In this document: positions 49,741 through 60,824 of the stretch, piece by piece
Numbering within the stretch: the stretch's first letter is position 1
How the letters are laid out: each line of letters begins with the position of its first letter
NCBI RefSeq assembly: GCF_029931775.1
Contig: NC_079321.1
Span: 69,141,524-69,205,523 of the forward strand
Length of the DNA: 64,000 nt
Direction of reading: 5' to 3'
Origin: Euleptes europaea
Taxonomy: Eukaryota; Chordata; Lepidosauria; Squamata; Sphaerodactylidae
Program-made: the position numbers and the translations under genes
Notes under the pieces: generated by a model
The model's database searches: none
What the model was told of the DNA's origin: nothing
The model's input: the letters and a program-made list of their open reading frames with translations, nothing else

Positions 49741-51075
49741 TCCCAATGTTTAAAAAAGGATTCAAATTTAAAAGACTATCTTGGAACTCTTATCACCTGA
49801 TCTTGTATTTACTCGAAGAAAGACCTGCTTTCTGTAAGTGTGCTTAGGATCACAGCCTTTAACTTTATTAACTTCAACCTGCCCAGAGTAATCATTAGAG
49901 CTTAAACATATCCAGATCTGTCTATCCTTCTTCCCTGCCTCTCCTCCTGTGGAGAGGAGAGAGACTAACAGAATCCTGGTCTAGGATCTGACTTCTTCCT
50001 CTTTGTAGTAAAGAGTTACCATGCAGTCCTCTGCACATTTACCTGAAGATGTTAGCAAGCTCAACTTTGTTCAATGAACCTTCCTCCAAAATAAAAGTGT
50101 GTGTAAGATTGTAGCCTTAATGCCCAATTCATTAAACTCAGTGGGCCTGTTGCCACGTTATTGTCCAGGAGAAATTAGAAAACTTGTAATGCAAGCTCAC
50201 AGCAGAACCTAGAGATGTTATTGACTGTCCCAATTTCCTGTATCAACAGTATTGATGTTCCGTTGTTGTGTTGTTCTTTTCTTCACTAATGCATTTTCTA
50301 AGTTAAAAATTCAAAGCATGGAAAGGCCTTGAACACTCCAAAGCTTACTTAAGGAGGAAAAAAATCCATTGCTACAGACAAAATCAATGGAGAAGCAAAA
50401 TTTTTACTGAGGCCTAGAGAAAAACAATTAAATAATGCACAAGATGTAAACAAACATTTGAAAATCCCCATAACAGGTTCTGTGAGCAGAGCACAGTGCA
50501 AATCTTAGCTAACAATTTACAAATATTTCAAAACTTGAGCGGCGCCATCAAAACAGTGCTGCGGCATCTCAAGCAGCCCTCTTGGACAATGCTTTCTCCC
50601 ACCTTCTGCTGTTGGCCAGTTAGGTCTAAAAAGCAAACCAACAGTATCTTAACTAGGCCAGTGTAGGTTTTGAAGGCAAGCAGAAGCTATTGCTTCCAAT
50701 TTCAGTTAATTACAAGGCTGACCTTATTATGGGGTAACCTGAGACAAACAACTTTTATTTCCCTCCTTTTAGCCTTTGCTCTTTGTGTGCCATTAAAAAA
50801 TGAGTGGGTGCCATTTTTCCTTTTTTCTTCATGTCAAGGATCAGGTGTTAGTGGAAACTAGAGAGCCTGGGGAATACCAGCAGAGAGGAGATGGGATGGT
50901 TTCCCATACTCCCTTTTGCTTATTTCTAACAGACCCTAAAATGGAAACATAGGACTGATTAGTTTCCACTGAAAGGAGACTCCATGCCATTATCTGGTTT
51001 TATCCTCACTTTGATTATAAGAGGCTAGTGATTTGCCCTTTTCTAACTGGCTAGCCCTTCCTTTGATTGTCTAAT
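49741..51075. other. Intergenic, no gene recognised
   Basis: No recognisable exon, RNA gene or complete repeat between the hAT cluster and the CALHM4 relic. Confidence 0.45.
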
Positions 51076-52698
51076 ATGTCTCTTACCAGTGGGCTAACTT
51101 GCCTAAAAGGTAAAGAGGCAGTAGTTGTGAATGCAATAATTGCTATCCTGACTATTGGCAGACAGCAACTCTTCTCTTTCCTTACCCTCCATTGCCCGTC
51201 AGGCTATGCATAACCTCTGCTATGGGTTAGCTTTCCTAGGAGTGCCTGCTCTAATTCTTCTGATACTTGTTTATGCTTTGACTGACCAGGCTTGGAGAAT
51301 GGTTGCTGGAGAAAAGGCCTCGATCTGCAGATGCAGCACTCTTGCCGTGCAAAATCATTTCCTTTGTTTTCTGCAGCATCACAGGGAGAGCTCTGGTTGC
51401 TCCTGGCAGTGGCACTGCTGAATGGATCCTACTACATATGTGCAATGAGTGAGTTTGCTTCAGTGAATCACTATGCAGCCTTCAAAAACACTAGCTTTGA
51501 GGAGCACAAGCAGATCCTTGCTGTATTTCCCTGTAAGCAGTTGGTTCCTTCACATCTAAAAACAGTTAAAGAAGAAGTGATCCTCCAATTTCAGTATCAA
51601 TTGTAAGTAAATACTGTGTTCCCAAAGAATGGTCTTAAGGCACATGCCTCAGTCACAGGCTTCCACCACTGAAGTATATTGATGCATAAAAGTCCAGTGT
51701 ACAGTACTTTGAAAGAAGAAAAACAATATATATGCAATAGATAATGTTTTGATGGAAAGAGCCTGCTCATAGTCCAGGCTGCCTGTTAAAATCATTTTTC
51801 AAGCCTTGCTCTCTGTAGCAACCAAAGACAGGGCTTTTCAGTGATGGCACCTTGCATTTGGAATGCTCACACTTAAGCTTATTACTTGTCTGTGACAGAA
51901 CTTAAATTTTGCAGGCTTTTCACTAAGGGACTTCTACCCAACCCCAACCCCTGGTTTTATGGTTTGCTTCTGGTCTAAGGACTGTTTTGTTAACATCCTT
52001 TTCAGGCTATTTTATACTCTGGTTTATTTGAATGGTTGTTTGTTAATAATGCTTATGCTGGTGTGAACTGCATGGAGTAGGTCTATTTAAAGGTGTGGCA
52101 TATACCGTTTCTAAACATCATTAGAATGGGTTTACTGAAAGACCATTGTGCAGTCAATCTCCCCCCTTTATTATTTTCCAGGGCACTGCTGCCATTAGTT
52201 TCTAAAGACTCCTAAAAGCTACAAGATGTTTACAAGTGGTTGATGTGAAACAAGTATTAGTTAATGTTTTAAGAGTAGTTGCATAAAAGCAAATAAATCT
52301 TCCTTAATATAGCAAGTTGCTTCATGGGAATGAAGCCTAGGTATTGACTCCCCCCACCCCATTCTGCTACTGAGCATGTCATCTTTCATTTCCGCCTTCT
52401 ATACTGAAAAGCCTTTTCATTATTTAATGTTCAGTGATACAGCCTTCTATACAAAGTAAACATATGAATGCACCTGAAACTCACATTTACATACTGTTAA
52501 CATTTACATACTAATGCTTGTCTGAATTCACTCTCCTCTACTTAAAGACAGATGGATTCACATTCTAGCTGTATCTGAAGAAGTGAGCTGTGGCTCAGGA
52601 AAGCTCATACCCTACCAGAAAATATTTTTGTTAGTCTTTAAGGTGCTACTGGATTCTTGCCCTTTTCTGCACCTGAAACTGAATCAGATCCTTGGTTC

Positions 52699-52892
52699 AT
52701 AGGATTGCCAGCTTCCATGTGGGGCCTGGTGATCCCCAGACTGCAGAGATCAGTTCCCCTAAAGAAAATGGCTGTGTTGAAGGGTGGGCTCTATGGCATT
52801 GTACTCCATTGAGGTCCCACCCCAAACCCTGCCCTCCCTAAGCTCCACCCGCAAATCTCAGGACTTTTCCTGCCCAGAGCTGGCTACACTAT
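52699..52892 (+). mobile_element. hAT-type MITE (TAGGGTTGCCA family), diverged
   Basis: Starts AGGATTGCCAGCTTCC and contains CAGTTCCCCTAAAG and CTATGGCATTGTACTCCA; ends near CTGGCTACACTAT. Inside the CALHM4 relic intron. Confidence 0.65.
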
Positions 52893-53267
52893 CCCTTAAG
52901 GTCAGTATGGTTTTAGACTGGCAGTAGGATCTCAGGTAGAGGTCTTTCCTATCACCTACTGCCTAGTCCTTTTTACTGGAGATGCTGAGGATAGAACCTG
53001 GGGCGTTCCACTGAGCTATCACAACAGAAGGAACAATCTCTTGTAAAATGTTAGTGAACTGAAAAGAGCATAGTAATGTCTGAATTTTGTCAGCATTTTC
53101 ATATGTAGTTAAGCAGCTGAGTACAGGATTGGCAACATACCTGGACAAAAAATAGAGGCTTCATGTGTAGAAATGGGCAGCTGAAGTTTTTCATGACATA
53201 AAGGCAAATATCCTATTAAAGGGGCAGGGTATTCTTTTATCTAGGAAGTTGATGGCCTAGTTGTGTG

Positions 53268-53468
53268 TAGAGTTGCCAACCTCCAGGTGGAACCTGGAGA
53301 TTTCACAGAATTGCAACCTCTTCAGACTACAGAAATCAGTTCCCCTGGAGCAAGTGGCTGCTTTGGAATGTAGACATAATGGAATTATATCCTGCTGTGG
53401 TCCCTCTCCTCCCCGAGGTCTACCTCCAAATCTCCAGAAATTTCCCAATCCAGAGGTGGCAGTCCTAC
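53268..53468 (+). mobile_element. hAT-type MITE (TAGGGTTGCCA family), diverged
   Basis: Starts TAGAGTTGCCAACCTCCAGG and ends GAGGTGGCAGTCCTA. A fragment of the second MITE family lies just upstream at 53165-53255. Confidence 0.7.
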
Positions 53469-53871
53469 TTGGGTGTAAAGACAGCCACATTGCTATAAGT
53501 CTAAATACTTCTACAGCCTGATCGTATTGCTTATGTTCTCAAATTTAAATCTCACTGACTTCAATGGCACTAACCATCAAGAAAGTACAGAACTGCAGCC
53601 CTACATCCTCTGCATAGTTAGATTCATCTATTGATTTTCATGGGTCTCCATAAAAAGTATATGTACATACCTTTTAAAAACGGTGCTGGTACTCATATAC
53701 AAGGTTGCACTGATTTCTACCAATTCCACCCTCAGTACTTCGGGGAGCCCACACAAAGGAGATGGTACTCAGTACCAGTGAGTACCCCCACAAAAAAAAG
53801 CCCTATGTGTGTAATTATATATTCATTCTAGAAAGCTGCTCCTTTGGTAACTGACATAAAGCCAACAACAG

Positions 53872-54050
53872 GAAACTGCTTTATACTGAATCATGAGGGT
53901 CACGTCTAGTCAGACTGGCAGCAGCTCTCCAGGGTCTCAGGTGGAGGTCTTTCACATCACCTGCTGCCAGGTCCTTTCAACTGGAGATGCCAAGGACTGA
54001 ACCTGGGGCATTCTGCATGTCAAAAAGATGCTCCACCTCTGAGCCAAAGC
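53872..54050 (-). mobile_element. tRNA-derived SINE (GCATGCAGA family), minus strand
   Basis: Reverse complement has GGGGCTTTGGCTCAGAGGTG, GGTTCAGTCC (B box) and GGAGAGCTGCTGCCAGTC. A partial sister copy is at 52915-53020. Both are inside the CALHM4 relic intron. Confidence 0.75.
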
Positions 54051-54569
54051 CCCTCCCCAACAGTTAAATGATTAGTAAAAGGTAGTTCTACCCTTGTGCT
54101 GCTAGTGATTTGTATTACTTTCTCCCCTTCTTCAAAGGTTGTTGGTTGGCTTTGACAGCAGTCATAGCCATCACTGTCTTCATGTCCTGTTGCCTGGGAA
54201 GATGTTTGTCTCCACTCAGCCTCCTACACCTTCAGTACTGGAACAGATACATCCATAATGAGCAGATGCTATTTGAGCAAGCTGCCAGCCAGCACTCCGA
54301 GATCTATGCCAGACAACACATCAAGAAGTTCTTTGGCTTTCTTCCAGGCAGTGAGATTATCTCAGAAATCAGCATCCCTTCATGTGCAGACTAGAGATCC
54401 ATTTCGGGGCTGGACCTCTTAACAATAGTGGATGAACAGCACTATGATTACAGTCTCCTTCATGATTCGGACGTTAAACACTATGGGTATGTAATATCTG
54501 AAAATTAATGATATACCCAATTGTGAGCTCAAAACAAAGGCTTGAATGTGTATGTGCTGCGTCTTTTGA

Positions 54570-54575
54570 AATAAA
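54570..54575 (+). other. Relic poly(A) signal of CALHM4
   Basis: AATAAA about 60 bp after the last CALHM4-like codon, followed by a GT-rich stretch (TTTGTTGTGG) at about 54591. Plausible original 3' end of the gene. Confidence 0.5.
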
Positions 54576-54974
54576 TGTACTGTCTGCTCATTTGTTGTGG
54601 CTTTCTGATATTTGTTATACTCTGAAGAGAAGTACTCTTACACAAAAAAGAAATGGTGAGTATGAATAGAGTTGTTCTATACAAGAAAATGAGGCAGGAC
54701 TTCTGAAACTCAAATCTTGTTAATGTGAATTCCTAACTTAGGCTGTAAGTTTTGAAAAATCATATTCAAAATACTAAGAAATTAAAATAGCTTGTGATAA
54801 CATAGTTTCAAAGATGCAGCTTATGGCATTGCAGAAAATGCTGCTGAGCGCATGTGCTTAACTCTTCTGCTGAAGTCAATGAGAATTAAGAAGTTACACA
54901 CTGTTGCTAGATTGTGTTAATATGCTATTTTAACAGAGTAGGCTGTTCTTTCAAAAGTAAGATTGAACAATAAT

Positions 54975-56112
54975 GGTACTATAGAAACACAGAACTGAAA
55001 GGGATCTCAAAAGTCATCTAGTCCAGCCTCCTGCACAACGCAGGAAATTCACAACTACCTCCCCACTCACTCCCCCAGAGACCCCTGCTCTATGCTCGGA
55101 GGAAGGCAAAACAATCTTCCAGGATCCCTGGGCCAATCTATCCTGGAGAAAGTTCCTTCCTTGCCCCAAAGTGGTGATTGGCATTACCCTGGGCATGTAA
55201 GAAAGAGCCACGAGAGCTGAGCGCTGACTCATCAATGTCTGCCTTCCCTCTCATGATCTGCCTAAATTCACACAATCAGCATGGCTGTCAGATGGCCATC
55301 TAGCCTCTGCTTAAACACCTCCAAAGAGGAGCCCTCCACCTCCTGAGGAAGTCTGTTCCACTGTGGAACCACTCTGTTTTAATGTTTAGCTAAACACTCT
55401 TTTGTTTTAAACCACTGGTTCTGATTCAACCTTCTGGGGCAACAGAAAACAATTCTGCTCCATCCTCTATATGACAGCCCATCTAAAACTTGAAGATGGC
55501 TATCACCTCTCAGTTAAACATACCCAGCTCCTTCAACCTTTCCACATAGGACTTCGTCTCCAAACCCCTTACAATTTTTGTTTCCCTCCACTGGACATGT
55601 TCCAGCTTATCAACATCTTTCTTAAACTGTGGTGCCCCAAACTGAACATAATACTCCAAGTGAGTTCTAACCAGAGCAAAATGATACCATCACTTTGTGT
55701 GAACTGGACACTATACTTCTGTTGATACAGCCCCAAATCACATTTGCCTTTTTAGCTACCACATCACTCTCTGTCTGCATTTGCTAACCCTCCCAATTTA
55801 GTATCATCTGCAGATTTAATGAGCATCTCCTCTATTCTTTCATCCAAGTTATTTATAGAGATGTTGAACAACACAGGACCCAGGACAGATCACTAAGGCA
55901 CTCCACTTGTCACTCCTCTCCAAGAGGATGAAGAACCATTAGCAAGCACTCTTTGGGTGTGATCTGTCGACCAGTTACAAATCCACCTAACAGTAATAGG
56001 ATCCAAACCACATTTTATCAACAGGTCAACAAAAATATAATGTGGAACCTTATCAAAAACCTTACTGAAATCAAGATAAACTATGTCCACTGCATTCACC
56101 TGATCCAATTAA
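54975..56112 (-). mobile_element. CR1-type LINE, 3' half
   Basis: The minus strand encodes VDIVYLDFSKVFDKVPH, QRVLANGSSSSWRGVTSGVP, then [12 protein letters not shown] and SADDTKLGG, the reverse transcriptase motifs of CR1 elements (the ADD catalytic box is visible). The left end has the CR1 3'-UTR pattern (AGTCATCTAGTCCAGCCTCC). Frame breaks are present; 5'-truncated dead copy. Confidence 0.88.
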
Positions 56113-56400
56113 CTGTCTTCATAACACTCTGAAAAAGCCATGCAAGGGATACATGCAAGTCAGATGGCATATGGTGCTCATTCAATTCCCATGTTCTCTT
56201 CTGGATTGTGTCCAGCTAAAGACTTTCCAGACATGTCATGCTGTATTAATGTCTTGAAGTTGTACAGTACTAGCAACAAAAGTACCAGATATAAGTTTTC
56301 ATCCTGCTGAGATATAAATCTGATAACCGTGGTTTGGATCCAGATAGTTTTCTGCTGGTGAAAAAGAGGGGGTTCCTTTTGCCACTGAAAAGGCTATGGG

Positions 56401-56500
56401 GATCTGCACTGACCAAAGCCATGTAGGATGAGGGCTGTAATAAGGATGGGGATCTGCACTGACCAAAGCCATGTAGGATGAGGGCTGTAATAAGGATGGG
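56401..56500. repeat. Perfect 50-bp tandem duplication
   Basis: Two identical 50-bp copies (56401-56450 and 56451-56500), each starting GATCTGCACTGACCAAAGCC. No gene overlaps. Either a very recent duplication or an assembly artefact. Confidence 0.9.
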
Positions 56501-56639
56501 GGCCTAGGTGAATCACAGCAAAAATAATAATAATAACCAACTCCAAGCTGGTTGGATTCAACCCACTATCTTGTTATGTTTGGTTTATACAAAGCGAGTC
56601 TATCAGCTGTGTAAGCAAGACTTGTTTCTGCCTGTAATT

Positions 56640-57720
56640 AAAGAAAGGCAAGGCGGTGGTCTAGAAGATCATGATCGAACATGTCAAAGGCTGCTGACAG
56701 ATCCAGAAGAATCAGCAGCCCCGACCCACCCCGATCCAGCTGTCGAAGGAGATCATCTGTGAGGGTGACCAGAGTCGTCTCCACATCATGGCCAGGGCTG
56801 AAGCCTGACTAGAATGGGTCCAGAACTGATGCCTCATCCAGGAAAGCCTGAAGCTGTTTGGCCGCTGCGCTCTCAACTACTTTACCCAGGTACAATAACT
56901 TCGATACCTGGCTGTAGTTGGCAAGATCTCTAAAGATGGCTTCTTTAAGAGCAGATGCACCCCTGCCTCTTTCAACCTCCCCCCCCCCCCGCCACCCCGG
57001 GGAAGATCCCCGTACTAAAGGAAAAGTTGATAATCTCTCCCAAGGGACCCCACACCACATCCCGACTGGCTTTGATCAGCCAGGAGGGGCACAGATCCAA
57101 GAGGCAGGTGGTGGGCCTTACAGCTAACAGGATCCTGTCCACATCAGCTTGAGAGAGTTGGCTGAAATGGTCCAATTCTGGACCTGAAGACATGCAAGGG
57201 ACTTCCACTTCCCTTACTGTGTCAAGTTTGGCTGGGAAGTCTTGGCAGAGCGACAAGACTTTATATGCAGAATAGATCGAAAATGCCTCACATCTATGTG
57301 CTGAATTCACTCTTAAATTTGGTTGTCCTTCAGATAAGGACAAAAGCGACCTAATGATTCGAAATAATTGAGCTGGACGAGAGCTAGCGGACGCAATGGA
57401 GGCTGTGTAATATTCCTTTTTAGCAGCATTCACCACCATCTCATAGGCTTTCATAAACGTCCTATCAGAAGCTCTTGCAACCTTGTCATGAGCATGCCAC
57501 CAAACTCGCTCTAGGCATCTAAGCTCCCGTTGCATATCCCTGAGCCCCTAGGTATACTAAGGGGCCCAGTTTCTATGTGGGTGAAGAGGGTGTTGGGGTG
57601 CAATTTCACCAATGGTCATGGAGATTGAGCTATGCCAGTCCTCCACAAGTGCATCTAGAGAATCGCCAGGGGGGATAGGGTCTCGCAAAGCTGCCAGGAA
57701 TTCAATCGGATCCATTAGCC
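56640..57720 (-). mobile_element. L2-type LINE, ORF2 fragment
   Basis: Minus-strand frames read AYEMVVNAAKKEYYTASIAS, PTTCLLDLCPSWLIK, YLGKVVESAAAKQLQAFLDE, then LLILLDLSAAFD with FDHDLL, in the order of L2-like reverse transcriptases. Same broad group as the 3' end at 63090. Several frame breaks; dead copy. A CCCCCCCCCC run is at about 56982. Confidence 0.8.
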
Positions 57721-58257
57721 TTCACGGACAAGCATAAACTGGCTTGACACCCAGAGCGGGGAAAAGATGATGTATGCAATGACTGATAGCTGAAGTATAT
57801 AATCTTATGCTGAACTAAAAATAGTTGCTTCTGCCTTTGGACTAGAGACTGTTATTCAGCTGAATAATAACTCTTTAAACCTTCTCCCGCTTGGTGTGCC
57901 TAATTGGGCTGGGGCACCAAGGAACAATCCTGGCTTTCACTGTATGGTCCAATGCTGTTTTCAGCTGAATAACAGAAGTCCAGGTTTTATGTGACACTGG
58001 TCATTTTTATTTCTCTAAGCAGCTCTGAAAGTTTTTTCAGACTCCTTCCCACCCTGTTTTAGTTGGCATCCATCAGAAACTTATAAGGAAGTTTCTTGTT
58101 GTCTCCAGAGGAGAGTCCCTTTCCAACAAAGGGGTCAGATGAAGAGTTGGGGCTTTCTTGAGTAGTGATTCTAGAATTAATGACACTCCGACGCTTGACT
58201 TTGGAAGTAATGAACAGACGATACATACTTTTTACTGAAACTTGCTTTTAAAGTAGT
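57721..58257. other. Intergenic, no feature recognised
   Basis: No recognisable coding or repeat signature. Confidence 0.4.
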
Positions 58258-59090
58258 AGAAAAGGGCAAGAGTCCAGTAGCACCTTAAAGACTAACAAAA
58301 ATATTTTCTGGTAGGGTAGGAGCTTTCGTGAGCCACAGCTCACAGCTCGCTCAAAGCTCTTTTTTAAAACGCGACCTTTAAAATTACTATTCACGGTCGG
58401 GATGCAAAAGGAGACATTCCACCCCCACTCGCCTGCTCCTGGTTGCTTAGCTAACGCGCAGCTGTGATTTTGCATGTTTCCTTGAGGGGATTCTGCCAGG
58501 AGTCATGCTGGTCAGGCAGGCTCTTGACAGAAGCTAGGCCCATTGCTGTTCAAGTGTTTTCCTTTTGATTTTGTTTCAGTTTATTTCTCTGTACTATTCT
58601 AGCTGTCCCCGCTCCTTCCCCCTCCCTGCTCTGACCTTGAGTCTCTAACAAGCAGCTTCAGTATTTTGGCTTGCTCCCTTCCTATGCTCCTCCAAGCACC
58701 GTTATCACCTAATTCCCAGGCGCTGGGTTTTGCACCTGGGATGACTGTATGCTTAAAGTTATGCTTTGTAGTTTGGTTCGCCATTAGCAGCTTTGAATCT
58801 GTGATTGCCTATGCTGTACCTGCGGCTCCTGAATAAACGTCTACCTGCTTAAGATCTACCTGTCTGAGCGAGTGACTTTTTGGGATTACCGAGGTTGGCA
58901 GGAGAACCTCACAGATTCTTCGCAGCGGCAATGGAGCAAACACAAAAGGTCACGTTAAAAAGGGCTCCATGCGAAGCAGGTCTGCGCCGGCTTCGCAGTC
59001 ACTTCCCGAACGACAGTTCAGCGTGAAAAACTCAAAAAAAGATGCAGGGCAATTCAGCCTGGAATGCGCTGCTAATTACCAAGCATAGGC
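58258..59090. mobile_element. Foldback MITE interrupted by a solo LTR, plus an adjacent repeat
   Basis: 58258-58343 carries the AAAGGGCAAGAGTCCAGTAG repeat also found at 52600 and 60715. From about 58345 the sequence matches the 20466-20842 element (GCTCGCTCAAAGCTC...GATGCAAAAGGAG), stops at 58493 and resumes at 58914 (GATTCTTCGCAGC) to about 59090 near AGGCCATTT. Confidence 0.7.
58494..58913 (+). mobile_element. Solo LTR of a retrovirus-like element, 420 bp (fossil)
   Basis: Begins TGCCAGG and ends CCTCACA, with a 5-bp duplication GATTC on each side. A poly(A) signal AATAAA lies about 80 bp before the end. No internal retroviral region or second LTR is present, as expected after recombination between two LTRs. 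Family unknown; age moderate, since the short flanking repeats are still perfect. Confidence 0.7.
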
Positions 59091-59105
59091 CATTTAGGAA
59101 AATTT

Positions 59106-59306
59106 AGGAATTTAGGGAAATTTAGGAAATTTAGGAAAAGAGGAAGACCCAACAAGAGGTGGATGGACTCAATAAAGGAAGCCACAGCCTTCAGTTTGCA
59201 AGATCTGAGCAAGGCTGTCAAAGTTAGGACATTTTGGAGAACTTTCATTGATAGGGTTGCCATGAGTCGGAAGCGACTTGACGGCACTTAACACACACAC
59301 ACACAC
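59106..59306 (+). mobile_element. BovB-type RTE LINE, 3' end
   Basis: From about 59135 the plus strand encodes RKRGRPNKRWMDSIKEATAF-like sequence and ends MSRKRLDGT at the (AC)n run (59290-59306). It is preceded by a short tandem run of AAATTTAGGAA at 59095-59135. Confidence 0.8.
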
Positions 59307-59356
59307 AGTCCATTTATGCATGGAGGGTTTTGCCTTGGATTCGCCACTCTCTAGAT

Positions 59357-59632
59357 CACTGGTTCCCAACCGGGGGTCCGTGAGAACTAAATTAGGGTCC
59401 GCGAAACAAAGTTATAAACCCATAATAAATTAATATTTTCAATTAAAAGTTCTCTATTATAAAATATATATTCAAATATCATTCTAAGTTTAATGTTTAA
59501 CTAACAGTTATGATTAAAGTTTATTTTCAAATTCTCGGAATTTTTATTTTGAACCTTGGGGTCCCTGCCCCGAGCAAAAAAGCCCTAGTGGTCCCTGGTC
59601 AAAAAAAGGTTGGGAACCACTGCTCTAGATGC
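59357..59632 (+). mobile_element. hAT MITE (CACTGGTTCC family), 276 bp
   Basis: CACTGGTTCCCAACC at the left and GGTTGGGAACCACTG at the right; perfect 8-bp duplication CTCTAGAT (59349-59356 and 59633-59640). It is shorter near the left end than other copies. Confidence 0.92.
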
Positions 59633-59929
59633 ACATTTCCCCCATCCAAATTCTCCAAATAAGCCCCCATGCAGAGTTATGAGAATTCGGATGGGGAAAA
59701 TATTGTGTATGTATATAGTTGGAGAGTAAGCAAGGGAGACTTAGGAGCCTGAATTCTGCACGAAGGATCCTAGACCCTGCTCACCCTATTGGTCAAGCAA
59801 ACGGACCCCATTGGCTCTAAGCCAAGATGTGCCGTTGGCCACCAGGAGGTTATGTCCCCCTACCACGGATCAAGGGGGCATATCAACAAGGGGTTGCTCA
59901 TTGTGTTAACTAGTTCTGTTCCTGTAATC

Positions 59930-60214
59930 CACTGGTTCCCAACCAGGGATCCATGGACCCCCAGGGGTCCACGAGAACTAAATTAAGGTCTGCGAAACAA
60001 AGTTATAAACCCATAATAAATTAATGTTTTCAATTAAAAGTTCTCTATTATAAAAATGTATATTCCAATATTATTCTAAGTTTAATGTTTAACTAACAGT
60101 TATGATTACAGTTTATTTTCAAATTCTCAGAATTTTTATTTTGAACCTTGGGGTCCCTGCGCCGAGCAAAAAAGTCCTAGTGGTTCCTGGTCAAAAAAAG
60201 GTTGGGAACCACTG
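59930..60214 (+). mobile_element. hAT MITE (CACTGGTTCC family), 285 bp
   Basis: Same ends as the 59357 copy, but no clear 8-bp flanking duplication. It lies 300 bp downstream of its sister copy in the same orientation. Confidence 0.88.
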
Positions 60215-60335
60215 GATAAAGAAAAAGTGCATCCAGAGAATTCGGATGGGGGGGAAATGCGCGTTTTGGAGCGGCGAAATCCAAAGCGCCACCTCCCGTA
60301 ATAAATGGACGCGTCCAAAAGCCAAGCGGCGAAGT

Positions 60336-60690
60336 GGTGCAAGTACAGTTTCTGCAAATAATGCAGTGGGTCGCAAGTACAGTTTCTGCAAATAATGCAC
60401 AGTGGGTTGCAAGTACAGTTTCTGCAAATAATGCACAGTGGGTCGCAAGTACAGTTTCTGCAAATAATGCACAGTGGGTCGCAAGTAGTTTCTGCAAATA
60501 ATGTACAGTGGGTCGCAAGTACAATTTCTGCAAATAATGCACAGTGGGTCACAAGTAGTTTCTGCAAATAATGCACAGTGGGTCGCAAGTACAGTTTCTG
60601 CAAATAATGCACAGTGGGTCACAAGTAGTTTCTGCAAATAATGCACAGTGGGTCGAAAGTACAGTTTCTGCAAATAATGCACAGTGGGTC
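60336..60690. repeat. Minisatellite, 34-36-bp unit, about ten copies
   Basis: Repeating core TTTCTGCAAATAATGCACAG followed by TGGGTCGCAAGTA; units alternate between 36 and 34 bp. Long minus-strand frames across it (with repeated CALFAETV-like peptides) are artefacts of the repeat. It ends about 130 bp before the RWDD1 CpG island. Confidence 0.95.
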
Positions 60691-60714
60691 GCCGTGTTCG
60701 TCTGTCTGCAGCAG

Positions 60715-60824
60715 TAGAAAAGGGCCAGAGTCCAGGAGCACCTTCAAGACTAACAAGCTCCTACCCTGCCAGAAAAATATTCTTGTTAGTCTTGAAGGTG
60801 CTCCTGGACTCTGGCCCTTTTCTA
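60715..60824. repeat. Perfect inverted repeat, 43-bp arms
   Basis: Arms 60715-60757 and 60782-60824 are exact reverse complements (TAGAAAAGGGCCAGAGTCC... / ...GGACTCTGGCCCTTTTCTA) around a 24-bp spacer. Single arms of this repeat occur at 52600-52670 and 58258-58330. Confidence 0.95.

Larger units (their letters stand above)
51076..54508 (+). pseudogene. CALHM4: Calcium homeostasis modulator 4 relic (unitary pseudogene)
   Basis: Exon-1-like part 51076-51606 begins MSLTSGLTCLKGKEAVVVNA and IIAILTIGRQQLF, parallel to the human CALHM4 start. The similarity then moves through three reading frames: CYGLAFLGVPALILLILVYA, next CSITGRALVAP, then LLAVALLNGSYYICAMSEFA and SVNHYAAFKNTSF. That makes at least three frame changes, and the family CPC motif reads CPS. 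Exon-2-like part 54138-54508 has another frame change after VVGW, keeps LSPLSLLHLQYWNRYIHNEQ and IKKFFGFLPGSE, and has TAG where the family has Trp (PSCAD-stop). The exon-1 donor is also altered. SEFASV, FPC and the intron position identify CALHM4, not CALHM5 or 6. The neighbours CALHM6 and TRAPPC3L are intact, so poor assembly is an unlikely cause. The 2.5-kb intron relic is repeat-filled. Confidence 0.88.
59307..60307. mobile_element. Foldback MITE (ATGCATG ends) with nested insertions
   Basis: The outer ends CCATTTATGCATGGAGGG (59310) and CCTCCCGTAATAAATGG (about 60305) are relics of an element like 19676-19858 (shared GTTTTGCCTTGGATT and CATCCAAATTCTC blocks). It is filled by two hAT MITEs (59357 and 59930) and an unassigned piece at about 59702-59929. 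Confidence 0.7.

Noticed and set aside
60136-60682. Long minus-strand reading frames with repeated CALFAETV-like peptides
   Set aside because: They run through the minisatellite in all three frames; the unit lengths simply lack stops. No start context or similarity.
60336-60690. CRISPR-like array
   Set aside because: Direct repeats have no unique spacers, and the genome is a vertebrate; it is a minisatellite.
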